From: Pectinophora gossypiella
Lineage: Eukaryota > Arthropoda > Insecta > Lepidoptera > Gelechiidae
DNA length: 64,000 nt
Direction of reading: 5' to 3'
Assembly (NCBI RefSeq): GCF_024362695.1
Contig: NC_065417.1
Span: 3,155,001-3,219,000, forward strand
In this document: positions 52,450-63,775 of the stretch, piece by piece
Layout: each line of letters begins with the position of its first letter
Numbering within the stretch: the first letter of the stretch is position 1
Notes under the pieces: model-generated
Seen by the model: only the letters and a program-made list of their open reading frames with translations
Databases searched by the model: none
Told to the model about the DNA's origin: nothing
Program-made: the position numbers and the translations under genes

Positions 52450-52700
52450 AAGATGTGATGATTTTGGGACGAGGGCATCGGCTGAGAGCCCACCCTCAGG
52501 GCTCCCCATTTGTTCGGCCACGTAGTGAATGCCATCCGAGGCAAATCAATAAGTAACGTCAAAACACATGAGACTAAGGGTATCTAAGGGCATAAGATCC
52601 TGACGACCCGATTACTCTGGTCATTGGGATGACCAGACCTTGCGGGAACAAACACTTCAAGACCCCAAAACCGACCCCGCCGGCGTGGTACACAGCCTGG
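52450..52700 (-). repeat. RepV copy, rearranged
   Basis: 'gcatcggctgagagcccac' / 'ggctccccatttgttcggcc' and 'gacccgattactctggtc' / 'accgaccccgccggcgtgg' are both RepV, but the order of blocks is changed. Confidence 0.6.
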
Positions 52701-52909
52701 AGTAAGACGCGATCAGTAATTTGACACGACGTTTGTAATATAGAGTAATTTAACACTTACATTCCTAAATAACTTAACTTGTATTCTTGTCGTCATTACG
52801 GACAGTAAAATAACCATAATTTGAACAGTTTAAACCATTCCGACAGCTGATGACATAAACTATTTACAACTGGCCATAAATAAAACATGATAACATCCTT
52901 CAATAGCGA

Positions 52910-53047
52910 ATGCGTGACAGAAACGCGTGTAAATTACGTATGACAACGCGCGCCCGCGCAGGTTTGCTTGTAGGGTTGTCCAATGAAAAACCCAACCGTT
53001 GGACTTTTCATTGCAAATCTGTGCGGGCACGCGTTTCTGTCACGCAT
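52910..53047. mobile_element. Short fold-back element
   Basis: Perfect 20-bp arms ATGCGTGACAGAAACGCGTG and reverse complement at 53028-53047. A second paired block (GCCCGCGCAGGTTTGC / GCAAATCTGTGCGGGC, two mismatches) lies inside. 138 bp. Confidence 0.75.
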
Positions 53048-54510
53048 AAGTTATGGTTGCCTCAACCAACACTTATGGCGGGCGTATAGTTAAATAGCTA
53101 GGTAATAACCTATAAATTATTATAAATTGATAAATAGTATATTTTGGACGCCATCCGAGATAACAATAATAAGACAAGTATAAAAAAAAAAACCTCGTAT
53201 TGATGGCATGATTTATTACCTTTTATTATATCTTTTGGAATTTTTCCTGTTGTCAAAACTAGAAAACAGCCTTAAATATGTACAAATCTTAAAATAAATT
53301 TAAACTTCGAAGAACATAGCGCGCCAATTTTAACCGTTTACCGACAAAAAGGTCATATTTCCCATAAGTAAAAAAAATAAACAAATAAGACCTTTTATTC
53401 TAGAATCTGGCGAAATAAGACTATTTCTTTTTTTTTATTTTTTTTTCTTTTTCTATGTTTTCTTTATTTTTTTTCTAATTTTTTTGTTTTTTTTTTTATT
53501 TTTAGATTCTCTTTTGGAATTTAAAAATACCTCAACACGTTTGGCATTAAGTAATAGGTATTTTTATAATTTCTACTAGTCGGCAGCCCTAGCTACAGAC
53601 CTTGCGTCGAGAATAGTAAACAATAAACAGTATATGTTTGCGGAACCTTAAGGCTCTGGTCTGGTGACCTACTTGGAATTACAGGGACGTGGGTTTGATG
53701 GTAATACATAACTGAAGAGTTATGAAGTGAGATAGGGCCTTATTAGGGAAACTACCTGTATGAAATTTTAGACGGGACTTTACAAGAACACACGTTCACT
53801 ACTGCCGAAGTACATGAACATTATGTGTACCATGGTATAAGGAAAAGTGACAGTTAACATTTCAAGGTTAGCCCAGCTGACGTCATCTCACCCTGCGATA
53901 CCATTTCGTAAATAAATTACCCACGACCAATGTTTTTAATTTACTTTGCAAGGAAATTTTGAACTTTCAGTAAAAGATTTACTTACAGTTTTAATGATTT
54001 TTATATATGTGACAAGTAATAGTAATTACATATATTATTCAGTAATTCACATGTAATATTGGAGATGCCAATTTAATGGTAACACAATGGTAACACTTAC
54101 GTCATCAAAGGGCTGGCAATGACTGCTTGTCATTGATTGGATTGAGCATACCTGGTTGTTTTTAATCCAAGACATGTAAAATCTGTTCGTGTTTTGTTAT
54201 CTGTGTGACAGCTTTGTTCTGGTTTGCGTTTATAGAGAGTAATTAATGTATGCTGTACGTGTTTGGGGTTTACTAAAGAAAAATACATTGCGTCAACTCG
54301 GCCCCCGGGCCGATTTTATAATGGAGCCGAGTTGACTAAAGAGTCATAGCACCCCATTCCTAAAAAGTGGCAGAAAAGATGTAGAGTATAACTACCGTAA
54401 AGGCGACTTCAGTCATGTGCGTGCCTGATGAGTAACCAGTGCATCAAGAGTTAGCGAAAGTTCTCAAACGATTGTAAATCCATCCAACCTCAAAGCACAT
54501 CCCTAACATT
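53048..54510. other. AT-rich low-copy DNA with long T tracts
   Basis: T-rich run at 53428-53504. GTCAACTCGGC / GCCGAGTTGAC (54292-54302 and 54326-54336) form a small hairpin around a GC-rich loop. No gene. Confidence 0.45.
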
Positions 54511-54660
54511 TCATACAAAACACCTCGTTTTATATAGACACTGCAGATTGACGTTATCGTACGTCTGACGCCCATACGATTGAAGACTAAAGTAAGACCG
54601 GTGAGGTAAACTTAGCTCAGACGCTTGTGAGGAGTGGACAGTTGCCGTTCTAAATTATTC
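54511..54660. mobile_element. MITE-4 half
   Basis: 'acacctcgttttatatagac' to 'gtaagaccggtgaggtaaac'. Confidence 0.6.
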
Positions 54661-55034
54661 CTTAATTATTCCTTATTCTATGCTCAAAGTTCTGACATGG
54701 TGACACTGGGCACTTACGTACTCCCGTCTGTTAATTCTCTGAGGCTCAGAAATTATATCCTTAAGGTATCAGATACACAATACCTTCAAAACAGTGGGCG
54801 ACGACAATAGCCATTTGTGGGTAATTGGCCTTCCACCTCGTGTGGGCTTTATGACAAGGCCTGGACAGTTCCTAACGGGTTACCTATCAAGAGACCATAT
54901 GGTTCCAGCACCAATAGTGTTTGAATAGTTCTATTTTGTTGGTAATATTGGTTGAGACTGGGTGCTCGACATTTGCAGTGACAAAGCCAATAAAACGAGT
55001 CTTCAATAAAGAAGTCCGGAAAACGTGTCACTTA

Positions 55035-55260
55035 CATCGCAGTGTCAAGGGTTCGAATCCTGGCTCGGGATCTAAACCACTAAATAATAATAATTGTAAT
55101 TTTTGTATTGTAGGATAAAATTAAATGGATAGCTTTTAAGTTTTGGAACCACTAAGTTCGGCTTTATGAGTTACAGTTCTTGTTTAGATCATAGATAATT
55201 GATATAACGTGGTTGCCAGGACTTGCCCGGTTAATGACAACAGGTTCACACCTTATTTAA
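55035..55260 (+). repeat. Diverged tRNA-SINE remnant (SINE-E-like)
   Basis: GGGTTCGAATCCTGGCTCGG B box and 'gataattgatataacgtggttgcc' body. Counterpart of 790-985. Confidence 0.5.
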
Positions 55261-55311
55261 TAACATGGGACATAAAGCTAGTAAGAAGTGGGGGTGGGTG
55301 TACAATCCAAA

Positions 55312-55457
55312 ACGGTCACGAGCATTAATATGTATACACTTTGGTACCATGTCACATTAACTTTTTTGACAAGTTGAACTGTAAGTCTCACTAAATGTCA
55401 AATATGTTAGTGCGACAGAGTCCTAAAGTGGGTACATTATATTGCTCATGGCTGTAC
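55312..55457 (+). mobile_element. MITE-1
   Basis: 'acggtcacgagcattaatatg' to 'tgctcatggctgtac'. Full length. Confidence 0.8.
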
Positions 55458-56120
55458 TATGCACCTTTGCCTTCGGTGAGCTGTGTGGAAAAGAGGGAAA
55501 GAAACAAAATGTTCAGTAGGGCTAACATGCGCAACGTGTTAAAATTTTGTCACGGTAATTTTATCGATTCTGACGATATAATTACGTCGTTTTGTCGATT
55601 GGTGCTAATATGTGAACCCGAATAAGTAAAATATCATTCTGTTAAAATACGAACAAAATCACGAGGCGTGCATGTTAGGGAAAAAACAAAGTTATCGATT
55701 TGAACAAAATTTATTGCATCGATCGATTATTTTATCTCTTTGCGCATGTAGCCGTGCTGGTTGCATTTTTGGGTTTTTCGCTAATATCTCAAAAACGGTC
55801 CGTCACAGAGAAAAAGTTCTTACATTGAATGAAAGCTCATAAAATTTTCTACAACTTTGCTCCTATACACTTTTCTGAATTCCTACTAGTTTTCTAACTA
55901 ACCCATTATAACATTTTATTTTCAAACCTACAATAAGTCCAGCAAAATTTTACTGTAGGTGTCGAGCATATGAATGGTCTCACCTTGACATACTTTTTCA
56001 ACTATTCATCGATTATACAAACAGGTGTTAGTCATCCGTGGAGGCATATGGCGGAAATAATACTTTATTATTAATTAGTCAAACACACGTATGTAAAAAG
56101 GGAAATAATTTGTCTTACGA
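55458..56120. other. Unassigned DNA with a short ORF ending
   Basis: An open frame through 55625 reads R-E-R-N-K-M-F-S-R-A-N-M-R-N-V-L-K-F-C, which I do not recognise. The following 'ctaatatctcaaaaacggtcc' and 'aattttctacaactttgctcc' look like repeat sequence of unknown class. Confidence 0.3.
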
Positions 56121-56126
56121 GGAAAC

Positions 56127-56212
56127 AGTGGCTGCAAGTTGTCTTTGATTACTTGTGGCTCTGCCCACCCCATTAGGGATTACGGGCGTGAGTTTATGTA
56201 TGTATGTATGTA
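56127..56212 (+). mobile_element. LINE 3' terminus with ATGT tail
   Basis: Nearly identical to 37850-37942, including 'cttgtggctctgcccacccc' and (TATG)n. Confidence 0.6.
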
Positions 56213-56251
56213 CGAGGAAAATAGCAGTAAACAGAAATTACATTTTTTTTT

Positions 56252-56345
56252 TGTCGTGACTTATTGTAGATTTGCCGCAGATGGCATTAACTACTTGGCC
56301 GGACAAATGAGGAGCGCTGAAGGCTCTCACCCGGTACAACGTTTG
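56252..56345 (+). repeat. RepV end
   Basis: 'cgtgacttattgtagatttgcc' to 'ggctctcacccggtacaacg'. Confidence 0.65.
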
Positions 56346-56454
56346 CAGAAATTACACCTCCTTTTACCCTGAAACAGCGCTGTCGCTTTTACCACTTTCA
56401 TGAAAACTAACACTCCCTAAAAACACTTGAGCTGGTCTAAAAAGGCCATATTGC

Positions 56455-56768
56455 AACAATAGGCTAGTATCCAACTAGTCAAATCAGTTACTTTTTACTA
56501 AACTTGAAAACACGAAATTACTTACTATGGATTTTGTATGAAAACGCACACATAGATTTTTGTCCGGCCAAGTAGTTAATGCCATCTGCGGCAAATTTAC
56601 AATAAGTCACGTCAAAAAAAATAAAATGGCGTGATAAAATGGCGGACTTATTGAGTTTTTTTTTGACTAAAATTCATAAATAAGTTAAATAGGAAAAAGA
56701 AAATGCTTTCGTTAGTTTTAGATCTGTCTTTATTTAGTAATCAGAATTTCATAATTTATTTTGAACCT
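56455..56768 (-). repeat. RepY copy split by a RepV end
   Basis: Reverse RepY ('caaatcagttactttttac', 'ttcataaataagttaaatag'), broken at 56556-56625 by a minus-strand RepV end (GCCAAGTAGTTAATGCCATC). A MITE-3 follows directly. Confidence 0.65.
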
Positions 56769-56769
56769 A

Positions 56770-56925
56770 GGGGGTTAAAAACTACATCAAAGCAATTCAT
56801 CTTAAAAAGCAATATTGCAATTTGACATTTGCGCATATAAAAGTAAGTGCCAATGCAAACAAATGTCAAATAGCAATATTGTTTTCTTAGATGAATTGCT
56901 TCGTTATGGCTATTTTAGCCCCCCT
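56770..56925. mobile_element. MITE-3, complete copy
   Basis: GGGGGTTAAAA to TTTTAGCCCCCC with AAGCAATATTG arms; loop 'gcgcatataaaagtaagtgc'. Confidence 0.8.
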
Positions 56926-56935
56926 AGTACATACA

Positions 56936-57045
56936 TGCGCAATGTCAAAAGCAATATTGCTATTTGAGATTGCGCATTTTATTTTATGCGCGGTTTTTGT
57001 CAAAGTGCAATATTGGTTTTAGGAAGAATTGCTTTAATTTACCTT
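56936..57045. mobile_element. MITE-3 fragment
   Basis: 'caaaagcaatattgctatttg' to 'agaattgctttaattt'. Adjacent to the complete copy. Confidence 0.6.
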
Positions 57046-57531
57046 TTTAGATCTTTTTAGATTACTTTTTCTAGCAGCAGTTCCGAAAATCGCCAGAACA
57101 GCCAAATAACAGGAAATTGTAAACGAAGGAATCTTTACCGGATTCGAAGTTTACGATTCATAAGAAACAGCAATGAAAATTACAAGGCGTTTTATTGCAA
57201 ATTTGTTTTACTCACTTGTTTACGTGTAATTTTAACATGTATTTTTACGTCTGGTTTTCTTTTTGAAGCCTTATATTTTGGTATTTTATTGATGTTATGG
57301 GCATTAGTTTTTTCAGCTCACACTTCACACGCATTATGAATTGCTAAGGAATGTGCAAAAATGTGATAAAACTAATTACTTTTTATGTCTTAATAAAGTT
57401 TAAAAATAGTTTGGAAAAATTCTTTAACGTGCTTTTTTGCTTTTTTTTATTGACTCTCATCCTAACTAAAAATCAGTAAAACCTTAGTTTTTCACATTTC
57501 CAGAGTTTCTTGATGTATTTATACAAAAACT

Positions 57532-57792
57532 AGCGACCCGCCCCGGCTTCGCTCGGATGCAATGCTGAGGTTAAAATTGAAATTATTTACGACATCACAT
57601 TAAAAACCTCAAAAATAACAGAATTTGTCCACTATTTAATGGATGATATTATACATATAAACCTTCCTCTTGAATCACTCTATCTATTAAAAAGAACCGC
57701 ATCAAAATCCGTAGCGTAGTTTTAAAGATTTAAGCGTACATAGGGATATAGGGACAGAAAAAGCGATTTTGTTTTATACTATGTAGTGAAGG
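57532..57792 (+). repeat. RepX copy
   Basis: 'cggatgcaatgctgaggtt' to 'tttgttttatactatgtagtg'. Second member of the pair with 38797-39060. Confidence 0.7.
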
Positions 57793-58920
57793 AACAATGT
57801 TGGAGTACTGGTAGAAAGTATTAAAATAAAGTAAGTAGTTCGTTTGTTTACAAAGAATGCAAATCGAACTGGTTTATTGCAGAAACCAATTATTTTGCTA
57901 TTGAAAAAGCGTATTTACCTAATGACAAATTTTAACCCAACTATATTAATAAGACGCTTCAAGGCGACATTACAATTGTACCAAGTCCAACAAGTTTTGA
58001 TATTTGCACATTTCAAATACACTAAAACATTACGCGTAGGTTTCAAATTGCATCCCACACTGAAACGTCATGATACCGATCCGTCCGGTAATGATGTCAT
58101 AATGTGGCCTTCCCAATATGGCCGGGTTGCGCGGCCTACTTGTATAACTTTATCTCCTTTTGTGTGATTGGGTTTATTTTTTTTTCAACATGCCTACGTG
58201 CCTCATATCTATCTCTGATTTTAACGCGGTAAGAACCCCGTTTTAAATATGCCTCAGTAGGTACTCAAAACTTGTACTATCTATTTCTACGTATACTGGT
58301 TTGGGTAAGAAATTTTTGCTGCTTCTCATCTTGCCCCCGCGGCACAGCGGCTTCGACCAATAACCGCGCGACCTTTATCTGCGTAGATATCATTAGCTCC
58401 CCGCGCAGCGAGGTCCCTGTGCCGCGATGCTTATAAGTCGACTAAATGGATATAAACTGTCTAATGATGAACTATCTGTAAGGACAATGAGCTGGCGATC
58501 ACCACATGGCTCTTTATTCATATTTGTTTTCAGACTTCAATTATCAAATATCACTTCAAGTTGTCTTCTGGTTGGCTGTGTTTCTGCCCACCCAGCATAT
58601 GAACCCTGAGACTACATTTTAAAACAGACGAAAAATAAATCTCGTTCTGTCAAACTTAAAACCATTCCCCTCCCCAATTGTAGCAGGTAATGATGTCACG
58701 AAGTTGGCAATCGACGCCAGACCAAATGTGGACAGGTAGTGTGGCCATAATAGGCTGCATGGCCTCTACATATCCCTTCAAGTTACGGCGTGTGAAGGGC
58801 TTCTTATCATTTTAAATTGGAAGTTGGACCTAATTTGTTATAATTTTAACACTTATTGTATTTAATTTACTAATAAGATTGGAAATACTAAATGAGCTTA
58901 CAACATGCTTTTTCGGATGT
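57793..58920. other. Unassigned DNA with a related sequence pair
   Basis: 'gtaatgatgtcataatgtggcc' (58088) and 'ggtaatgatgtcacgaagttgg' (58687) look related. HP scrap 'aacgcggtaagaaccccg' at 58222. A 107-aa ORF (57844-58167) has no recognisable domain. Confidence 0.35.
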
Positions 58921-58921
58921 C

Positions 58922-59063
58922 CAGTCATGAGCAATATAATGTACCTACTTTATGACTGTCGCACTAACATATTTGACATTTAGTGAGACTTACAGTTCAA
59001 TCTGTCAAAAAAGTTAATGTGACATGGTACCAAAGTGTATACATATTAATGCTCATGACCGTC
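58922..59063 (-). mobile_element. MITE-1
   Basis: 'cagtcatgagcaatataatg' to 'aatgctcatgaccgtcc'. Confidence 0.8.
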
Positions 59064-59366
59064 CACACTACTTACAAAATACACAAAATGAATATTCGTT
59101 GTTTTCTTATTTCCTAATTTTAGCCTTGCCGGTTTATTTCCTAAAAAACATTTCCGAATTGATGAAAAGCTGATTTCTAAAAGTTTTTACCATGACTGTA
59201 CGATACAAAAAAATCGCGCGACATCAAGCCACTCGCCGTAGCGGGAATCGCCGTTCGAGGAGTCGCTGTCAACGCCATCATTCATTACTTTGGGACCCCG
59301 CCAGTAAGCTTTCGCCGTATGTCTATGCGTTCCACATTTAAAAGACTGTATCTTTTTACTCATATA

Positions 59367-59597
59367 GCCCAGTTGGTAAAGAGTTTGAGCCTCGAAGCGA
59401 GAGAAGTCGCAGGTTCGAATGCAGCACAGGCCTAAACTAATGATTGTCGAATTTATTTTCGAATTCATGTTTGGATCATAAATAATTATCACGTGCTCAG
59501 CGGTGAAGGAAAACATCGTGAGGAAACAACAACAACAACATTCCCGAGAAATGCAATTTTCGGAGGTATGTGACATAACCTGCATTGGGTTGGATAA
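59367..59597 (+). mobile_element. SINE-E 5' part
   Basis: 'agcccagttggtaaagagtttgag' (A-box side) and CGCAGGTTCGAATGC (B box), then GATAATT-type body to 'gacataacctgcattgggttgg'. Interrupted by (ACA)n at 59526. The 132-aa minus-strand ORF is an artefact. Confidence 0.7.
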
Positions 59598-59640
59598 ATA
59601 TATTAATGAAAATGTTATGATGTATATTGTACATCTAATC

Positions 59641-59925
59641 TAACCTAATTTAGCCTACAAGATCCCACTGCTGGGCAAAGGCCTCCCCCTCCTCATTCCA
59701 TTTTTCGCGGTCCTGTGCGTATTCCGGCCAGTCCCTCCGGCAAGCGTCCAAGTCGTCACGCCGTCCCTTTCGAGGTCTGCCACGACGTTCAAATCGCTGA
59801 TGTGGGACGAAAAGCAGCCCAACTCAAATGGGATTGGGCCGGACATGTTTGTCGCATGCACCCTGAGCGGTGGGCACGGATCGTCACGCATTGAGTGCCT
59901 CATGACGGGTATTGTACATAACTCA
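59641..59925 (-). mobile_element. LINE-Q with a 5' inversion
   Basis: 59641-59790 is the LINE-Q 3' end on the minus strand (D-R-E-K-W-N-E-E-G-E-A-F-A-Q-Q-W-D). 59791-59925 carries the preceding part of the RT on the plus strand (W-D-W-A-G-H-V-C-R-M-H-P-E-R-W-A-R-I-V). This is the layout left by twin priming. Confidence 0.7.
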
Positions 59926-59970
59926 CGCAAATAATTTGTGTGTTCGAACACATCATGAAATGATCAATTC

Positions 59971-60370
59971 TACAACATATACTAGTACTCGTGACCGTAC
60001 ACGCTTAGAGCTAAAATTACCAGTTCTTTTTCCCCCTTCTCTAGTTCTCTAAGTCACAAATATAGACGTCAAAATGTTCTCACAACATATTACCATCGTG
60101 ACTCTCGTAACCTAAGAACTGTTAAGTAGGCATCCGCCGTGGGAAACACACCCCGGTATATGCTTAGGCCATTCCTACTTAATCTACCTCATTAACTTAC
60201 TAACTTAGAGTAATAGCGTCGACCTAGTAATGTTATGACCGACATTGTAATTATAAAGGTCAGAAAACGGGGATTATTATGTTTGTTTGTTCATGAAAAT
60301 GCGATGGAATTTTTTTTTTGTGAAAAGTTACACGACGTAACATGGTTGGGTAAAAATATTTCTTTTTCTT
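59971..60370. other. Unassigned low-copy DNA
   Basis: A MITE-1 end scrap 'ctcgtgaccgtac' at 59988; nothing else recognised. Confidence 0.4.
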
Positions 60371-60371
60371 A

Positions 60372-60466
60372 ATACAGGGTGTTAGTGACATCGTAACGAA
60401 TACTGAGGGGAATGATTCAGATCCTGATTCTGAGTTCATATCAAGTGGAATTTTCTGCCGGTATTT
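60372..60466 (+). mobile_element. MITE-2 left half
   Basis: ACAGGGTGTTAGTGACATCG to 'aagtggaattttctgccgg'. SINE-B follows. Confidence 0.65.
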
Positions 60467-60470
60467 TATA

Positions 60471-60803
60471 GTCCTCCGTGGTCTAGTGGTTAGAGCGTTA
60501 GGCTCACGATCTGGAGGTCCGGGTTCGATTCCAGATGGGGACATTGTCGAAATCATTTTGTGAGACTGTCCTTTGTTTGGTAAGGACTTTTCAGACTTGA
60601 ATCACCTGATTCTCCGAAAAAGTAAGATGATTCCGTGCTTCGGAGGGCACGTTAAGCCGTTGGTCCCGGCTATTAGCCGTAAAAACACCTCCACCAACCC
60701 GCATTGGAGGAGCGTAGTGGAGTATGCTCCATACCCCCTCCGGTTGATTGAGGGGAAGAATGTGCCCAGTAGTGGGACCGTATATAGGCTGTTTATGTTG
60801 TTT
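60471..60803 (+). mobile_element. SINE-B, full length
   Basis: Head TCCTCCGTGGTCTAGTGG with B box GGTTCGATTCC, complete tail to 'tataggctgtttatg'. ORFs at 60260-60556 and 60573-60821 are artefacts of it. Confidence 0.9.
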
Positions 60804-60944
60804 GTGTGTGTTATTTTTTAGTACGTTACGTATCCTCGTAATACTTTGGTGGAAACACAGCTTAAGAGTCTGGACTAATATTTGCTTTTGTACTACATTA
60901 AAAGAGAATCATTTAAGAAATATACATAAAAAATGACTAAACTA

Positions 60945-61163
60945 TGGCTATGGGCTGGCAGAGGAAGACCTAGAAGGACGTACCTTGACCAAATTGCAGA
61001 TGTCCTTAGAAAAGGTTCAGTACGATCTACTCTAAACCAGAGTGCATATATGAAACGATTGATGAATATGGCGGAAGCAAGAGAAGTGTGTCAAGATCGA
61101 AGCAGATGGAATTCCACAGTCTCTGCTTACTCCGGTGGGAAATAGGCGTGAGTTTATGTATGT
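60945..61163 (+). mobile_element. LINE-K 3' end, best-preserved ORF end
   Basis: Open frame G-R-G-R-P-R-R-T-Y-L-D-Q-I-A-D-V-L-R-K, then the family's 'MKRLMN' and 'DRSRWNS' segments, stop at 61143-61145, then GCGTGAGTTTATGTATGTG. This copy shows the undamaged reading of the family's C-terminus. Confidence 0.8.
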
Positions 61164-61488
61164 GTAAACTATGGCTAAACTTTTAACCCTTTTGACCTCT
61201 AAATTACATTTAAAAGGTGTAAAAAACCTGTCTACAGTAGGAAGCAGTTTTCTACTCATTAAAGGAACAATTAGTTAGATTTTTATCTTAAAAACTGAGT
61301 TAACTGTACCATTATAGTGATTAAGAGTTGCGGTAAAACTACAGTTAGGCGATTATTCGGCGTCAAATATTTCTGTTTTTAAGCCGAATGAGAACTACTA
61401 CAGTGTGTGAATAGGTAAGAAATAATTTAATTATATTTGTTAGTATATATGTACGGCCGACGACAGATATTTATGTATGTATGTACGG

Positions 61489-61712
61489 TACGACCTCTGT
61501 TGCTCAGTGGTTGAGCGCTAAGCTCACGATCCGGATATCCCGGGTTCGAATCCCTATGATTCCTAGTTTAGTCAGCACAATACAGGCTGATTACCTGATT
61601 GTCCGAAAGTAAGATGATCCGTGCTTCGGAGGGCACGTTAAGCCGTTGGTCCCGGTTACTACTTACTGGTGTAAGTGAGTAATCGTTACATGAGTCATGA
61701 CATTCGCCTCCT
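61489..61712 (+). mobile_element. SINE-A, 3'-truncated
   Basis: Head with GTTGCTCAGTGG and perfect GGTTCGAATCC, lacking about 40 bp after the B box. Ends 'cgttacatgagtcatgaca'. A 3'-end scrap lies reversed at 61799-61850. Confidence 0.8.
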
Positions 61713-61869
61713 CTTTAATCTGTTCCATCCCTGTATTCTATTCTTGGTCTTCTCCTTCCTCTCTTCTATCAATCAATCGGATCAATCGAAGTAGTCTTTC
61801 TTCTTCTATCGTGTGAGTTGTGTGGTGGATTATCAACCCTAAACCCCATCAAGACTAAATAAAGACAAA

Positions 61870-62095
61870 TCTAAAACGAATGAAAATAATTTTTCCATTT
61901 AACTTATTTATAAATTTACAATTAAGAAAACGTGATAATAAGTCCGACATTTTATAACGTTTTTCTATGACGCCACAGTGTGTTTTTTCATACAAATTCT
62001 ATAGCAATTTCGTGTTTTGACGTTTGGTAAAAAGTAACTGATATGACTAGTAGTAAAGAATAAGGAATAATACTACCCTATTATCAGGTTAAAGT
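61870..62095 (+). repeat. RepY copy
   Basis: 'aagtccgacattttataacg', 'tatgacgccacagtgtg', 'gtttggtaaaaagtaactga' to 'tactaccctatt'. Confidence 0.65.
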
Positions 62096-62131
62096 TATAC
62101 AGCGCTATGTTTTTTTTGGAGTCAATAAGTC

Positions 62132-62455
62132 TTCTTCTATCGTGTGGGTTGTGAGGTGGAGTACCAACCTCACCAAGCCTGGTGTCAGGGTTACTATTGA
62201 GCTGCCAAAGGCCCCTGACATGGCTCATGTAACGATTACATACTTACAGTAGTAAGTAGTAACCTGGACTAACGGCTTAACGTGCCTTCCGAAGCACGGA
62301 TCATCTTACTTTCGGTCATTCAGGTGATCAGCCTGTAATGTCCTAACCAAACTAAGGACCACAAAGGAATTGTTGTGATATCGAACCACTAGGAATCGAA
62401 CGCAGGACCTCCGGATCGTGAGCCCAACGCTTAACCACTGGACCACGAAGGTCGT
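62132..62455 (-). mobile_element. SINE-A, full length
   Basis: Reversed from 'cttcttctatcgtgtggg' to 'ccactggaccacgaagg'. The B box is degraded (GGAATCGAACGCAGG). Confidence 0.9.
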
Positions 62456-62859
62456 TAATCAATAGGTAAGTGTAAACTGTCCATGGTTAAACAGGTACCC
62501 AGACCAGGTAGCTATGATGTTAAAATTAATTTTAAAAGCAGAACATATTCCAGCACAACCCATTATGTAGCAATTCATTAGAAATCTCCATAGAGCGCCA
62601 ATATTTTACCTTCGCCAGGCGTTTTTAATTAAACCTCGTGTTATGGAATTTGAATATTAATATACAATTTATTTAATGTATTATCAAACGTCCCTGTAAA
62701 ATTTATAGGCTGTATTTAACTTGTAATAAAGGCTTCGTGGAATGAGAAAATTTATACGTACAACAGAATATACTGTTTACCTATTTCTTAGCGGTCACGC
62801 GTGCTTAGGGAAACGCACTAAGAGAATAGGAGACTCGACTTATAATAGGGTAGGGCTTA

Positions 62860-63235
62860 GGGTGTTAGTGACACCGTACTGAATACTGAGGGGGATGATT
62901 TAGCTCATGATTCTGAGTTAATAACAAGTGGAATTTTTCGTCGCAGAATTCATACTTTTTTGAAGTAAATTATGAAATTCTGATTACTAATTAAAGACAG
63001 ATCTAAAACTAATATTTTCTTTTTTCTATTTAACTTATTTATGAATTTTAATTAAGAAAAATGTAATATTGAGTGCGACATTAAATCACGTTTTGCTATG
63101 ACGTCACAGTGTGCTTTTTCACACAAATTCCGTTTAGTAAAAAGGACCTGATTTGATTAGTTGGAAACTACCCTATGCTATACTTTTGCGATGAAAAATT
63201 CCACTTCATATTAACTCACAAATCCATGTTCGGTG
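62860..63235. mobile_element. MITE-2 with a nested RepY
   Basis: MITE-2 left arm 62860-62960 and partial right arm from about 63177. RepY (62962-63176, 'tatgacgtcacagtgtgc') fills the centre. Confidence 0.75.
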
Positions 63236-63579
63236 GTGTAATATTTACTTAACTTAAAAAAAAAGTAGGCGATTGGGACTGAGACCTGAAACAGGCCCTG
63301 GAATTTGAGACGACCCTCTACTACTTTATTGCACCAAAATAAAAATAAATAATCCAATAAAAAATAATAGTGACCTTCCTTTCAGGAAAATTAAGTCGTA
63401 TTAAAATAGATACCTATAATTAATTATGTATATATCTAGGTCATCTATTACATTATATTTATATTGACATTTATCATATTCAAAATAATAATATTAATAT
63501 AATTCTTTATTTCAGACTTCACCGGGTCCATATTTCGATGTACAAAATTTAATAAATGCTTCAGAATTAAAAAAAAAAA

Positions 63580-63775
63580 ACTCCGCAGTACACTGTCTGA
63601 CGCGAGTGGGATGGCGTCTAGAGTAGTCTATTTCAAAGCGGTAGGTATTCTGTCCTCCGCCTCTGAATAGCACTGACACTAACTGCTGCCCTTTGTCAGG
63701 TTCCAGGTTACATAGCCCCTGTGGCTTGGCCCTTCCGTCCTGCATTACCGTACCGATGGCTCCCATCTCCGTCAT
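63580..63775 (+). repeat. RepW copy
   Basis: 'gagtgggatggcgtctagag', TATTTCAAAGCGGTA, 'tccgtcctgcattaccgtac'. The 107-aa minus-strand ORF across it is a repeat artefact. Confidence 0.65.

Noticed and set aside
55699..56000. Virus- or transposon-coding remnant
   Set aside because: No frame is open for long and no motif is recognisable; listed only as unassigned.
59187..59585. 132-aa minus-strand ORF
   Set aside because: It is antisense to SINE-E and includes an (ACA)n microsatellite.
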